A stretch of 64,000 bases of DNA, taken from the NCBI GenBank assembly GCA_943846745.1, contig OX044360.1:62001-126000 (forward strand). The letters run 5' to 3'. The translations under genes and the position numbers were made by a program. The notes under the pieces were generated by a model. The model had not been told where the DNA came from and made no database searches. It was given only the letters and a program-made list of their open reading frames with translations. Positions 35,407 through 43,109 of this stretch are shown here, piece after piece (position 1 is the first letter of the stretch; every line of letters starts with the position of its first letter). Source of the DNA: Opacimonas sp002292215. Lineage in GTDB: Bacteria; Pseudomonadota; Gammaproteobacteria; Enterobacterales; Alteromonadaceae.

Positions 35407-35883
35407 ATGGTAAACATTTGTGTTGACATTAAGTTGCTAAGCAATATCACTGATAAAGTGAACCAAGCTGTCAAGCAGTTTGGAGATTTCTCTATACATC
35501 CGCAAGAGGGGTGGCTTCGAACAGTTAGAAATGCGCTTGGCATGTCTGGTTCGCAATTAGCAAAACGGCTTGGCGTAACTAAATCCAGAGTATCAAAAGC
35601 AGAGCAAGACGAGCTCTCAGGCAGTGTCACATTGAAGACAATGCAAAGCATGGCTGAAGCGATGGATTGTAAGTTTGTATATGCGGTGGTGCCAAATAAT
35701 GACGTTGAAACTATAATAAAGCTGCGTGCGAAAGAAAAGGAGCGTTTGCAAGTAGAGACAGCTTCCATGCATATGGCGCTTGAAGCACAATCTTTGAGTA
35801 AAGAACAACTCGAATTTGAAATTCAGCGAATTGCTGCGCAAATTGTTGATAAAATGCCGTCAGACTTCTGGAATGATGAGTAA
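35407..35883 (+). CDS. mobile mystery protein A (XRE-type HTH regulator)
   Basis: 158-residue DNA-binding protein of the mobile mystery protein A family. The helix-turn-helix is in LGMSGSQLAKRLGVTKSRVSKAEQDE (about 47-72), followed by LKTMQSMAEAMDCKFVYAVVP, a hallmark of the family, and a C-terminal helical tail. The family is found beside a Fic-domain protein (mobile mystery protein B) and acts as its likely repressor or antitoxin-like partner. Here the Fic gene is decayed while this gene is intact. The upstream palindrome is a probable operator. Confidence 0.87.
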   Translation: MVNICVDIKLLSNITDKVNQAVKQFGDFSIHPQEGWLRTVRNALGMSGSQLAKRLGVTKSRVSKAEQDELSGSVTLKTMQSMAEAMDCKFVYAVVPNNDVETIIKLRAKEKERLQVETASMHMALEAQSLSKEQLEFEIQRIAAQIVDKMPSDFWNDE

Positions 35884-35894
35884 GTGTTAGGGCT

Positions 35895-36290
35895 ATGACT
35901 AATTACTCTTCCAATCTGAACACCCCGACGGAACGACACCATTGGATCCTGATGTATTATCCGAAGCGTTTGTTTGTGAGTTGCATAGAAAGCTTTTTGG
36001 CAGTGTTTGGAAATGGGCAGGAACATTCCGACATACAGAAAAAAATATTGGTTTAGATCCGATTCAAGTATCTATTCAGCTAAGACAATTGTTGGATGCT
36101 GCAAAATACTGGGTCGAGCATGAAACCTTCGAGCCTAAAGAGTTAGCTGCAAGGTTTCATCATTAATTAGTTTATATTCATTTGTTTCCTAACGGTAACG
36201 GTCGTCATGAACGAACGCCGCAATGAATATATTGCTGCTCTTTGTTGGCGCAAATGGCGTCGGAGCTAGATAAAGCAGCTGGAGCTTGAT
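35895..36290 (+). pseudogene. mobile mystery protein B (Fic domain), decayed
   Basis: Remnant of the Fic partner. ATG 35895 opens a frame (MTNYSS) that must shift to reach FQSEHPDGTTPLDPD. The text then jumps to DVLSEAFVCELHRKLFGSVWKWAGTFR, apparently losing about 40 residues normally between these words. VSIQLRQLLDAAKYWVEH and ELAARFHH follow. A TAA (36165-36167) then interrupts before LVYIHLFPNGNGRH, the Fic active-site motif with HPF changed to HLF. The frame ends shortly after. A tail word, NERRNEYIAAL, is readable in another frame. At least three lesions mean it is not functional. Confidence 0.82.
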
Positions 36291-36309
36291 AGTTCGTTAT
36301 CAATCTCCA

Positions 36310-36447
36310 GAACATAATGTTCTGGTCAAGTCCAACCGGGTTAAAATTCATATTCAACAAATTGTCAGCGACTGCATCACTGTGCTTACGCTTTGTTGTG
36401 ACTTTGTAGGCAATGCGCTGGGTTACCACCAAACCTACTCTTTTCAA
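36310..36447 (-). pseudogene. IS3-family transposase (OrfB) fragment
   Basis: Leftward frame with MKRVGLVVTQRIAYKVTTKRKH and VADNLLNMNFNPVGLDQ, the wording that precedes the DDE integrase core (…PNxVWxxDITY) in IS3-family OrfB. The match stops at GLDQ, before any catalytic residue, at a 19-bp palindrome (36307-36325). Only about 45 residues remain. Assignment is by recognition of the family text, without a search. Confidence 0.6.
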
Positions 36448-36465
36448 AAAGCGCCTTCGCCCTAC

Positions 36466-36711
36466 GGTGTAAATTCAGTCTCTGAGTATGAAGGTATTGA
36501 GCGCGCGCATGAAGTTGCTTGTTTTATTGAGGAACATGGCGAGATTGCAGGCGATTTATTATCTCACTTTGGAGATAGTATCGACGATGCGCAAAAAGCT
36601 ATGGAAGATAATTATTGTGGTTGTTATGCCTCATTGGCTGATTATGCCGAAGAGCTGACCGAAGAAACCACAGAGATCCCAGAGCATTTAGCATTTTATA
36701 TCGATATTTAA
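36466..36711 (+). pseudogene. antirestriction protein ArdA, C-terminal fragment
   Basis: About 80 residues match the C-terminal part of ArdA, a DNA-mimic that blocks type I restriction: SVSEYEGIERAHEVACFIEEHGEIAG, then DAQKAMEDNYCGCYASLADYAEELTEET and IPEHLAFYIDI. The N-terminal domains are missing, and the frame ends where relatives continue with a further helix. The open frame extends upstream to 36286, but that stretch overlaps the IS fragment on the other strand and has no ArdA character. Confidence 0.75.
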
Positions 36712-36734
36712 AATACTGATAGAGACTTTGTTTT

Positions 36735-36855
36735 AAACCGTTCCGGTTTATAATTTATATAATTTGCGGCGCTTACCGCCGTGAAACTTAATGGTGGTAA
36801 ACCATATTTTATTATGTTAGTTTATACATATTGTTTTTTACGGCGTTAATCGCCG
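36735..36855. promoter_or_regulatory. abiE promoter with twin operator-like repeats
   Basis: A possible -10 (TATAAT, 36758-36763) is followed at once by CGGCGCTTACCGCCG (36767-36781). A second copy, CGGCGTTAATCGCCG, lies at 36841-36855. Each is a CGGCG-N5-CGCCG palindrome, and each is followed by a similar AA(A)xCTAATGGT..GTAAAC tail, so a unit of about 40 bases is repeated with 74-base spacing. A further palindrome, AAACCGTTCCGGTTT (36735-36749), lies upstream. AbiEi antitoxins are known to autorepress by binding inverted repeats in their promoter. Confidence 0.7.
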
Positions 36856-36893
36856 CAAATAAAGCTAATGGTAAACTAAAAAGGGTTGTACGC

Positions 36894-37733
36894 TTGGTTA
36901 ACAGCACTACTTCACATGATGATGTAGCAAAAGGGGCTTATAAACAGTCACTTAAAGCGCTTCTACCTTATGGCATGCTGGCGACTAAAAAGTGGCTGGC
37001 TGAACAAGGCTTAAGTGCCCATGCCATCGATAACGCAGTTAAAACAGAAACTTTGTTATTACTGGCTACTGGCGTATATAGCCAGTATTCCCGCTCATTG
37101 AGCTGGGAAGGGCTGGTCGCCTCAATGCAGCGTATGGATATGAACAACTGGGATAATCTACCTTCGGTCATCGTTGGCGGGTTGTCAGCATTGTCCTTGT
37201 CAGGATTGTCGCAGTATCTGTCGTTAGGCAGTACGCCACATATTCATTTGTATGCACAAGGCAAGTTGCCATCATGGTTGGGGCGTCTGTCGCTGCCCGT
37301 TGAATGTGAGGGGCATAGTACTAATACCTTATGGCCTGAATGGCTGACAAAAGACAACAGTTTTATCAGGCAGCATGAATGGGAGGCGGGACTGCCCCCT
37401 GTGTATTTTTCATGCCCTGAAAAAGCGTTATTAGAATTACTGGTAGATTTGCCAGACGCGGTTAGCTTTGAACATGCTGATGAATTAATGCAAGGCCTAG
37501 TGAATTTATCACCCAGAAAACTCGATACACTTTTAAAAGCCTGTAAAAGTGTGAAGGTGAAACGATTGTTTTTCTGGCTGGCTAAACGTCAAGCTTACCC
37601 TTGGTTTAACAAACTGAATGTCGAGGATTACGATTTAGGCTCTGGCAAGCGTGTTGTGGCTAAAGGCGGTAAATTGGATACGGATTATTTGATCACTGTG
37701 CCGTCACATATGGCAATGGAAAGCGAAAGTTAG
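36894..37733 (+). CDS. abiEi: type IV toxin-antitoxin system antitoxin AbiEi
   Basis: About 279 residues with an N-terminal winged-helix region (SLKALLPYGMLATKKWLAEQGLSAHAIDNAVKTETLLLLATGVYSQY) and the AbiEi body (SVIVGGLSALSLSGLSQYLSLG, FSCPEKALLELL, ARKLDTLLKAC-like segment). It represses its own operon and counteracts the AbiEii toxin without direct contact. TTG 36894 is chosen because it follows both operator repeats and has AGGG 8 bases upstream. An earlier TTG (36831) would lie between the operators; ATG 36972 would cut into the winged helix. The toxin gene begins 2 bases after the stop. Confidence 0.87.
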   Translation: MVNSTTSHDDVAKGAYKQSLKALLPYGMLATKKWLAEQGLSAHAIDNAVKTETLLLLATGVYSQYSRSLSWEGLVASMQRMDMNNWDNLPSVIVGGLSALSLSGLSQYLSLGSTPHIHLYAQGKLPSWLGRLSLPVECEGHSTNTLWPEWLTKDNSFIRQHEWEAGLPPVYFSCPEKALLELLVDLPDAVSFEHADELMQGLVNLSPRKLDTLLKACKSVKVKRLFFWLAKRQAYPWFNKLNVEDYDLGSGKRVVAKGGKLDTDYLITVPSHMAMESES

Positions 37734-37735
37734 CG

Positions 37736-38650
37736 ATGGATAGAAACAGTATTTATTACAAGCAAGTGCAGTTATTGATGCAGGTTTTGCCCTTTGTCGC
37801 CAAGCAAGAATGCTTTGCGCTTAAAGGCGGTACGGCGATCAATCTCTTTGTCAGAGAGTTTCCGCGCTTGTCGGTTGATATTGATTTAGTTTATCTGCCA
37901 ATGAAAGGCCGTGATGACGCATTACAGGAAATATGCGCAGCATTGAATGCCATTAGTGCAGACTTAAAAGCCGCGTTTAAAGATGTTGAGCTAACCGAAG
38001 CATACAAGTCAAAGCGCGATGCGCTAAGACTAATCGTTGGCCGTAATGGCGTACAGATTAAAGTCGAGCTATCGCCCGTATTACGTGGCACGGTTTACGA
38101 GCCGCAGTTGATGGAAGTATGCGCAGCTGTAGAAGATGAATTTGGTTATGCAGAAGTGCCTGTGGTGGCCTTGGCCGATCTCTATGCTGGCAAAATATGC
38201 GCGGCATTAGATAGGCAGCACCCAAGAGACTTATTCGATGTGAAGTGGCTCTTGGAAAATGAAGGCCTGACGGATGAGATACGAAAGGCACTAATAATCT
38301 ATCTCTCAAGTCACAACCGGCCAATGGCCGAATTGTTAAGGCCGCAATTTAAAGATATAGCGGCCATTTATGCAGGTGAATTTGCAAATATGGCTGAGAC
38401 GGACGTACCGCTTGAAGAGCTGGTGGCCGTCAGAGAGCGTTTGGTAGAGCTTATTCACCAAGGGCTGACCGATAGTGAGAAAGGCTTCTTACTGTCGTTT
38501 AAAAACCGTGAGCCGGATTGGGCGCTACTTGAGCTTGATGATGTAAATGAACTTCCGGCCATTAAATGGAAACAGATTAATCTGGCCAAAATGCCAGATG
38601 ACAAACATAAGCTGGCGTTAGACAAGCTAAAAGAATTACTGAGTGTTTGA
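37736..38650 (+). CDS. abiEii: type IV toxin-antitoxin system toxin AbiEii (nucleotidyltransferase)
   Basis: 304-residue nucleotidyltransferase-like toxin. The active-site pattern is complete: ALKGGTAINLF near residue 28, then RLSVDIDLVYLP with the two metal-binding Asp, and VPVVALADLYAGKICAALDRQHPRDLFDVKWLL further on. Family members transfer nucleotides to tRNA or other RNAs and cause reversible growth arrest or phage abortive infection. No stop or frameshift is seen, so the module looks functional, unlike the remnants just upstream. Confidence 0.9.
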   Translation: MDRNSIYYKQVQLLMQVLPFVAKQECFALKGGTAINLFVREFPRLSVDIDLVYLPMKGRDDALQEICAALNAISADLKAAFKDVELTEAYKSKRDALRLIVGRNGVQIKVELSPVLRGTVYEPQLMEVCAAVEDEFGYAEVPVVALADLYAGKICAALDRQHPRDLFDVKWLLENEGLTDEIRKALIIYLSSHNRPMAELLRPQFKDIAAIYAGEFANMAETDVPLEELVAVRERLVELIHQGLTDSEKGFLLSFKNREPDWALLELDDVNELPAIKWKQINLAKMPDDKHKLALDKLKELLSV

Positions 38651-38790
38651 TTTATAGTACTTAGTTATTTTGCTAGAATAGCGCTCAAATTTTTCAATGC
38701 TTTGATGGGAGGTTTTGCTGGCTGTAGGCAGTGGCAATCTGCTTGAGCTCTTTATTGAGTGAAACATCGGGGCTTAGAGTTAACTTTATT

Positions 38791-38814
38791 TTTTGTACAA
38801 ATGGTTGTACAAAA
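38791..38814. promoter_or_regulatory. 24-bp inverted repeat upstream of prfC
   Basis: TTTTGTACAA (38791-38800), ATGG, TTGTACAAAA (38805-38814). Arms are perfect 10-base complements, and each contains the self-complementary TTGTACAA. It ends directly before the GGGAA ribosome binding site of prfC and could be an operator or an mRNA hairpin. Confidence 0.5.
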
Positions 38815-38829
38815 CGGGAATTTAGATAC

Positions 38830-40413
38830 ATGGCAAACGCCGATTTTCTTAAAGAAATCAATAAGCGAAGAACTTTCGCTATCATCTCGCACCCTGATGC
38901 TGGTAAAACGACAATCACTGAAAAAGTATTATTGTTCGGTAATGCCTTGCAAAAAGCAGGTACCGTAAAAGGCAAAAAATCCGGGCAACACGCCAAATCG
39001 GATTGGATGGAAATGGAAAAAGAACGGGGCATTTCGGTGACAACTTCAGTGATGCAGTTTCCTTATGCTGATCATTTGGTCAATCTTTTAGATACCCCTG
39101 GACACGAAGATTTCTCGGAAGATACATACCGGACGTTAACAGCTGTTGATTCTTGTTTGATGGTGATCGATGCTGCAAAAGGGGTTGAAGCACGAACCAT
39201 TAAATTAATGGAAGTCACGCGTTTACGTGATACGCCAATCATTACCTTTATGAATAAATTAGACCGTGATACCCGCGATCCGATTGATTTGATGGATGAA
39301 GTTGAAGACATCCTAAAAATCAAATGCGCTCCAATTACCTGGCCAATAGGCATGGGTAAAGAATTCAAAGGCGTGTATCACTTATTACGTGATGAAACCG
39401 TATTATATAAAACAGGTATGGGTCATACCATCCAAGACGGTAAAGTGATAAAAGGTCTGCACAACCCAGAGTTAGATGACGCTATCGGGTATTATGCTGA
39501 AGAGTTACGCGATATGCTTGAGTTAGTGCAAGGCGCATCACATGAATTTAACTTAGAAGAATTTTTAGCCGGAGAGCTAACGCCAGTTTTCTTTGGTACA
39601 GCCTTAGGTAACTATGGTGTTGATCACATGCTTGATGGATTAGTCGAGTGGGCACCGAAGCCTCAGCCGCGCAAGACCGAAGTCCGTGAAATCGCTGCAG
39701 AAGAAGAAAAGTTCTCTGGCTTTGTGTTTAAAATCCAAGCGAATATGGATCCTAAACACCGTGACCGTATTGCGTTTTGTCGTATTGTATCGGGTAAATA
39801 TGAAAAAGGCATGAAAATGCGCCATACCCGAATAGGTAAAGACGTTCGCGTGTCGGATGCCTTGACCTTTTTAGCCGGTGACCGTTCATTACTCGAAGAA
39901 GCTTATGCGGGTGATATTATCGGATTACATAACCATGGTTCAATTCGTATCGGCGATACCTTTACCGCAGGTGAAGATATTCGTTTCTCGGGTATTCCTA
40001 ATTTTGCTCCGGAGTTATTTAAGCGTATCCGTCTTAAAGATCCACTGAAAATGAAGCAGTTACAAAAAGGTCTGATTCAATTATCAGAAGAAGGCGCGGT
40101 CCAAGTATTTAGACCGTTGATGAACAACGATTTGATTGTTGGCGCTGTTGGTGTACTTCAGTTTGACGTGGTTGTTGCACGCTTAAAAGGCGAATATAAC
40201 GTAGATGCTATATATGAGCATGTGTCTGTTGCAACAGCACGTTGGGTCTATGGTGACGAACGTAAAGTGGACGAATTTAGACGTAAAGCACAAGCCAATC
40301 TTGCACTCGATGGTGGTGATAACTTAACGTACATCGCACCGACTATGGTGAATTTATCGTTAGCGTTAGAGCGTTATCCCGACATTACGTTTACGGCGAC
40401 ACGTGAACAGTAA
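38830..40413 (+). CDS. prfC: peptide chain release factor 3
   Basis: Translational GTPase RF3, 527 residues (E. coli 529). It recycles RF1/RF2 from the ribosome after termination. G1 is ISHPDAGKTT, the switch region has RGISVTTSV, G3 is DTPGHEDFSEDT and G4 is MNKLDR. The start MANADFLKEINKRRTF matches the family start; an in-frame ATG 33 codons upstream is ignored. A 10-base-arm inverted repeat lies just before the RBS. In enterics prfC lies near rimI; here about 6 kb of kinase and island DNA separates them. Confidence 0.96.
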   Translation: MANADFLKEINKRRTFAIISHPDAGKTTITEKVLLFGNALQKAGTVKGKKSGQHAKSDWMEMEKERGISVTTSVMQFPYADHLVNLLDTPGHEDFSEDTYRTLTAVDSCLMVIDAAKGVEARTIKLMEVTRLRDTPIITFMNKLDRDTRDPIDLMDEVEDILKIKCAPITWPIGMGKEFKGVYHLLRDETVLYKTGMGHTIQDGKVIKGLHNPELDDAIGYYAEELRDMLELVQGASHEFNLEEFLAGELTPVFFGTALGNYGVDHMLDGLVEWAPKPQPRKTEVREIAAEEEKFSGFVFKIQANMDPKHRDRIAFCRIVSGKYEKGMKMRHTRIGKDVRVSDALTFLAGDRSLLEEAYAGDIIGLHNHGSIRIGDTFTAGEDIRFSGIPNFAPELFKRIRLKDPLKMKQLQKGLIQLSEEGAVQVFRPLMNNDLIVGAVGVLQFDVVVARLKGEYNVDAIYEHVSVATARWVYGDERKVDEFRRKAQANLALDGGDNLTYIAPTMVNLSLALERYPDITFTATREQ

Positions 40414-40480
40414 GCGAGTTAAGGTGCAAATGCGAGTCACAACACTAGCAACACACGAATAATTTTTAAAAAGAGTATAT

Positions 40481-42214
40481 ATGAATATCCAAGCCATTTT
40501 AGTTTCCCGTTTCAAGGCTGCTCTAGCGTCATTAGATGCCTCTGATGCGCCCGTTCCAGTGAGTAAAAGTACCCGTCCTGAGTTTGGTGAATACCAATTT
40601 AACGGTGCGATGGGCTTGGCTAAAATAAAACGCTGCCCACCGCGAGAAGTCGCACAGCAAATTTTAGACGTGGTACAACTAGATGATATAGCGGATAAAT
40701 GTGAAATTGCCGGTCCGGGTTTTATTAATATTCATTTATCACCTGATTGGTTAGCACAACAGGCTAATACCACCTTGCATGATGCACGCATTGGTATTGC
40801 TGCTCAGCCGGAACAAACGATTGTTGTCGATTACTCTGCACCAAATCTAGCAAAAGAAATGCATGTCGGGCATTTACGTTCGACGATTATTGGTGATGCC
40901 GTCGCCAAAGCCTTAGAGTTTATGGGCCATAAGGTCTTGCGTCAAAACCATATGGGCGATTGGGGCACACAGTTTGGTATGTTGCTCGCGCACCTAAATG
41001 ATAAATTACAAGCCAATGAAGTGGCAGAAACAGCGTTATCTGATCTAGAAGATTTTTATCGTGTTGCCAAAGTACGTTTTGATAATGAAGAGGGCTTTGC
41101 TGATCGTGCTCGTGAGTATGTAGTGAAGTTACAAGGCGGTGATGCACAATGCTTAGCGTTGTGGCAAAACTTTATTGACGTGTCGATAGCCCACTCTGAA
41201 GAGGTCTATCATAAGCTCAGTGTGACTCTGACGCGTGATGATGTTATGGGCGAGTCTGCGTACAATCATGATTTAGCCAATGTGGTGAGTGAATTACAAG
41301 CTCAAGGTGTGGTGGTCGAAGATGCCGGCGCACAAGTCGCTTTCCTTGAAGAGCTAGCGGATAAAAATGGTAAACCCGCTGTCTATATTGTACAAAAATC
41401 AGGTGGTGGGTATTTATATGCCACGACCGATTTAGCGGCTATTCGCTATCGTAAAAGTCAGTTAAACGCTTCACGCACATTGATCTTTACTGACGCACGT
41501 CAAGCGCTGCATTTTAAACAAACAGAAATAGTTGCGCGTAAAGCTGGTTTCTTAGCCGCGGACGATCAATATCAACATTGTCCTTTTGGGATGATGTTAG
41601 GCAAAGACGGCAAGCCCTTTAAAACGCGTACCGGCGGCACAGTTAAGTTAATTGATTTGCTTGATGAAGCGGTAGAAAGAGCGGGTGCATTGCTTGCAAC
41701 TCGTGATAATGATTTTTCTGCGGAAACACTGGCAGATATGGCTGATAAAATTGGGATTGGCGCAGTTAAATATGCTGATTTAAGTAAAAATCGCACTACT
41801 GATTACATCTTTGATTGGGATGCGATGCTCAGTTTTGAGGGAAATACCGCGCCATATTTGCAGTATGCTTTTACGCGTATCCAAAGTATTTTTGCCAAAG
41901 CTAACGTCGATATGAGCGCATGTGATGCGGTAATTGATATTCAGGCAAGTCAAGAGAAATCCCTAGTTACCAAATTATTACAATATCAAGATACCTTAGA
42001 ACAGTTAATTGATGATGCCGCTCCGCATGTGTTATGTACCTATTTATATGAACTGGCGAGTTTGTATATGAAGTTTTATGAAGCGTGTCCAATCCTCAAA
42101 GAAGACGTCACTGCCGAGCAAAAAGCCTCTCGTTTAGCCATTTGCGCATTATGCAGTGAGACGATGGGACATGGTCTAGGTTTATTAGGTATAGCAACAC
42201 TTAATAAAATGTAA
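40481..42214 (+). CDS. argS: arginyl-tRNA synthetase
   Basis: Class I synthetase, 577 residues, the same length as E. coli ArgRS. The N-terminal add-on domain has FGEYQFNGAM, the HIGH motif is HVGH in APNLAKEMHVGHLRSTIIGD, and the KPFKTRTGGTVKL loop replaces KMSKS, as in many ArgRS. The C-terminal anticodon domain ends LGLLGIATLNKM. AAAGAGTATAT precedes the ATG. Confidence 0.97.
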   Translation: MNIQAILVSRFKAALASLDASDAPVPVSKSTRPEFGEYQFNGAMGLAKIKRCPPREVAQQILDVVQLDDIADKCEIAGPGFINIHLSPDWLAQQANTTLHDARIGIAAQPEQTIVVDYSAPNLAKEMHVGHLRSTIIGDAVAKALEFMGHKVLRQNHMGDWGTQFGMLLAHLNDKLQANEVAETALSDLEDFYRVAKVRFDNEEGFADRAREYVVKLQGGDAQCLALWQNFIDVSIAHSEEVYHKLSVTLTRDDVMGESAYNHDLANVVSELQAQGVVVEDAGAQVAFLEELADKNGKPAVYIVQKSGGGYLYATTDLAAIRYRKSQLNASRTLIFTDARQALHFKQTEIVARKAGFLAADDQYQHCPFGMMLGKDGKPFKTRTGGTVKLIDLLDEAVERAGALLATRDNDFSAETLADMADKIGIGAVKYADLSKNRTTDYIFDWDAMLSFEGNTAPYLQYAFTRIQSIFAKANVDMSACDAVIDIQASQEKSLVTKLLQYQDTLEQLIDDAAPHVLCTYLYELASLYMKFYEACPILKEDVTAEQKASRLAICALCSETMGHGLGLLGIATLNKM

Positions 42215-42395
42215 ATAAAATTGCTGAATACCACGTATTGAAAACTTTGATTACATTTACGGTCTGATTTGCACAATTGGTTTACAACTTATGTTAATTT
42301 TAAAGCTTATACTATTGTCATTAGCGCTAATAATCTAGCGCAATGAAATTAGCACAACAAATTTAACTAACGAAATAACCAAAAGGACAATTATT

Positions 42396-42944
42396 ATGAT
42401 CGTTAAATTAACTAAGAGTATCGCAGTGGTATTAGCACTTTCGAGTTTTACCGTCGTTAACAGTGTTAGCGCAAGTGACAATGCCTCACAAAACAGCTTA
42501 CAAGGCACCTCACAAAATAATTCGAAAGAAGATATTGAGAGAATCGGTATCACGGGTTCGGTGCCACTGTTGTTTTATAAAGATGACATGCAAGCCGCAG
42601 AATTAGATTTTTATGAAATGTTCAATGCGCTAAACGATAACAAAAAATATAAAGTATTGTGTCGCAAAGAGACGCGTTTAGGCAGTCGCATTAAGACACG
42701 TGTATGCTATCCACAATACGTACTAGATCGAATGGCGGAAGAAACCCAAGATGCGTTATCATCGGGTGCGGGTTATCCTTCATTACAGCAAATTGAATTT
42801 GCGGTTAAGGATGAGCGAGAAGAATCCATAAAGTATGTGGAAGAATTAGTTAAATCTAATCCCGAATTGTTACATAAATTAATTCAACTTAACGAAAAAC
42901 AAGCGTTATATGCGCAAAAAAAAGCACAAGTGTATCCAGATTAA
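42396..42944 (+). CDS. secreted protein of unknown function with CRK...GSRI...RVC motif
   Basis: 182 residues. A signal peptide (MIVKLTKSIAVVLALSSFTVVNSVSA) is followed by a Gln/Asn/Ser-rich linker and a domain of about 130 residues. The only distinctive word is VLCRKETRLGSRIKTRVCYPQYV. A similar pattern (C[RK]..x..GSRI..RVC) recurs in other short exported proteobacterial proteins, from memory. The two Cys could form a disulfide in the periplasm. The C-terminus is helical and charged. A good AAAGGA box precedes ATG. It stands alone between argS and prfB; no function can be assigned. Confidence 0.8.
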   Translation: MIVKLTKSIAVVLALSSFTVVNSVSASDNASQNSLQGTSQNNSKEDIERIGITGSVPLLFYKDDMQAAELDFYEMFNALNDNKKYKVLCRKETRLGSRIKTRVCYPQYVLDRMAEETQDALSSGAGYPSLQQIEFAVKDEREESIKYVEELVKSNPELLHKLIQLNEKQALYAQKKAQVYPD

Positions 42945-43109
42945 TAATGGCGAGCCAGTTCACTGCGCAACTAGCTAAATAAATTTTTGAAACATCAATA
43001 GCGAATAGATTCATGGCGAATTGGTCTTAAAAACATTGTTTTACTATCCATTTTCCATGAAATTAGCTATAATTCCGCATCAAAATTTCAGTCATCACAC
43101 AGCATTATT

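Noticed and set aside
36286..36465. N-terminal extension of the ArdA-like frame as a real gene start
   Set aside because: This stretch overlaps an IS3 OrfB fragment on the other strand and shows no ArdA features; the 141-codon frame is a chance fusion.
36831..36893. Upstream TTG as the AbiEi start
   Set aside because: It would place the second operator repeat inside the coding region and adds residues with no family likeness; TTG 36894 has an AGGG box at good spacing.
38731..38829. 33-codon N-terminal extension of RF3
   Set aside because: It would run through the inverted repeat and RBS; the MANADFLKEINKRRTF start matches the family length.
38694..39032. Leftward 112-codon frame over the prfC 5' region
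   Set aside because: It is antisense to conserved prfC coding sequence, with no RBS or recognised family.
42215..42395. Possible RNA gene between argS and the exported protein
   Set aside because: The stretch is AT-rich with no stable long stem, terminator or tRNA-like arms; it is best read as a promoter region.
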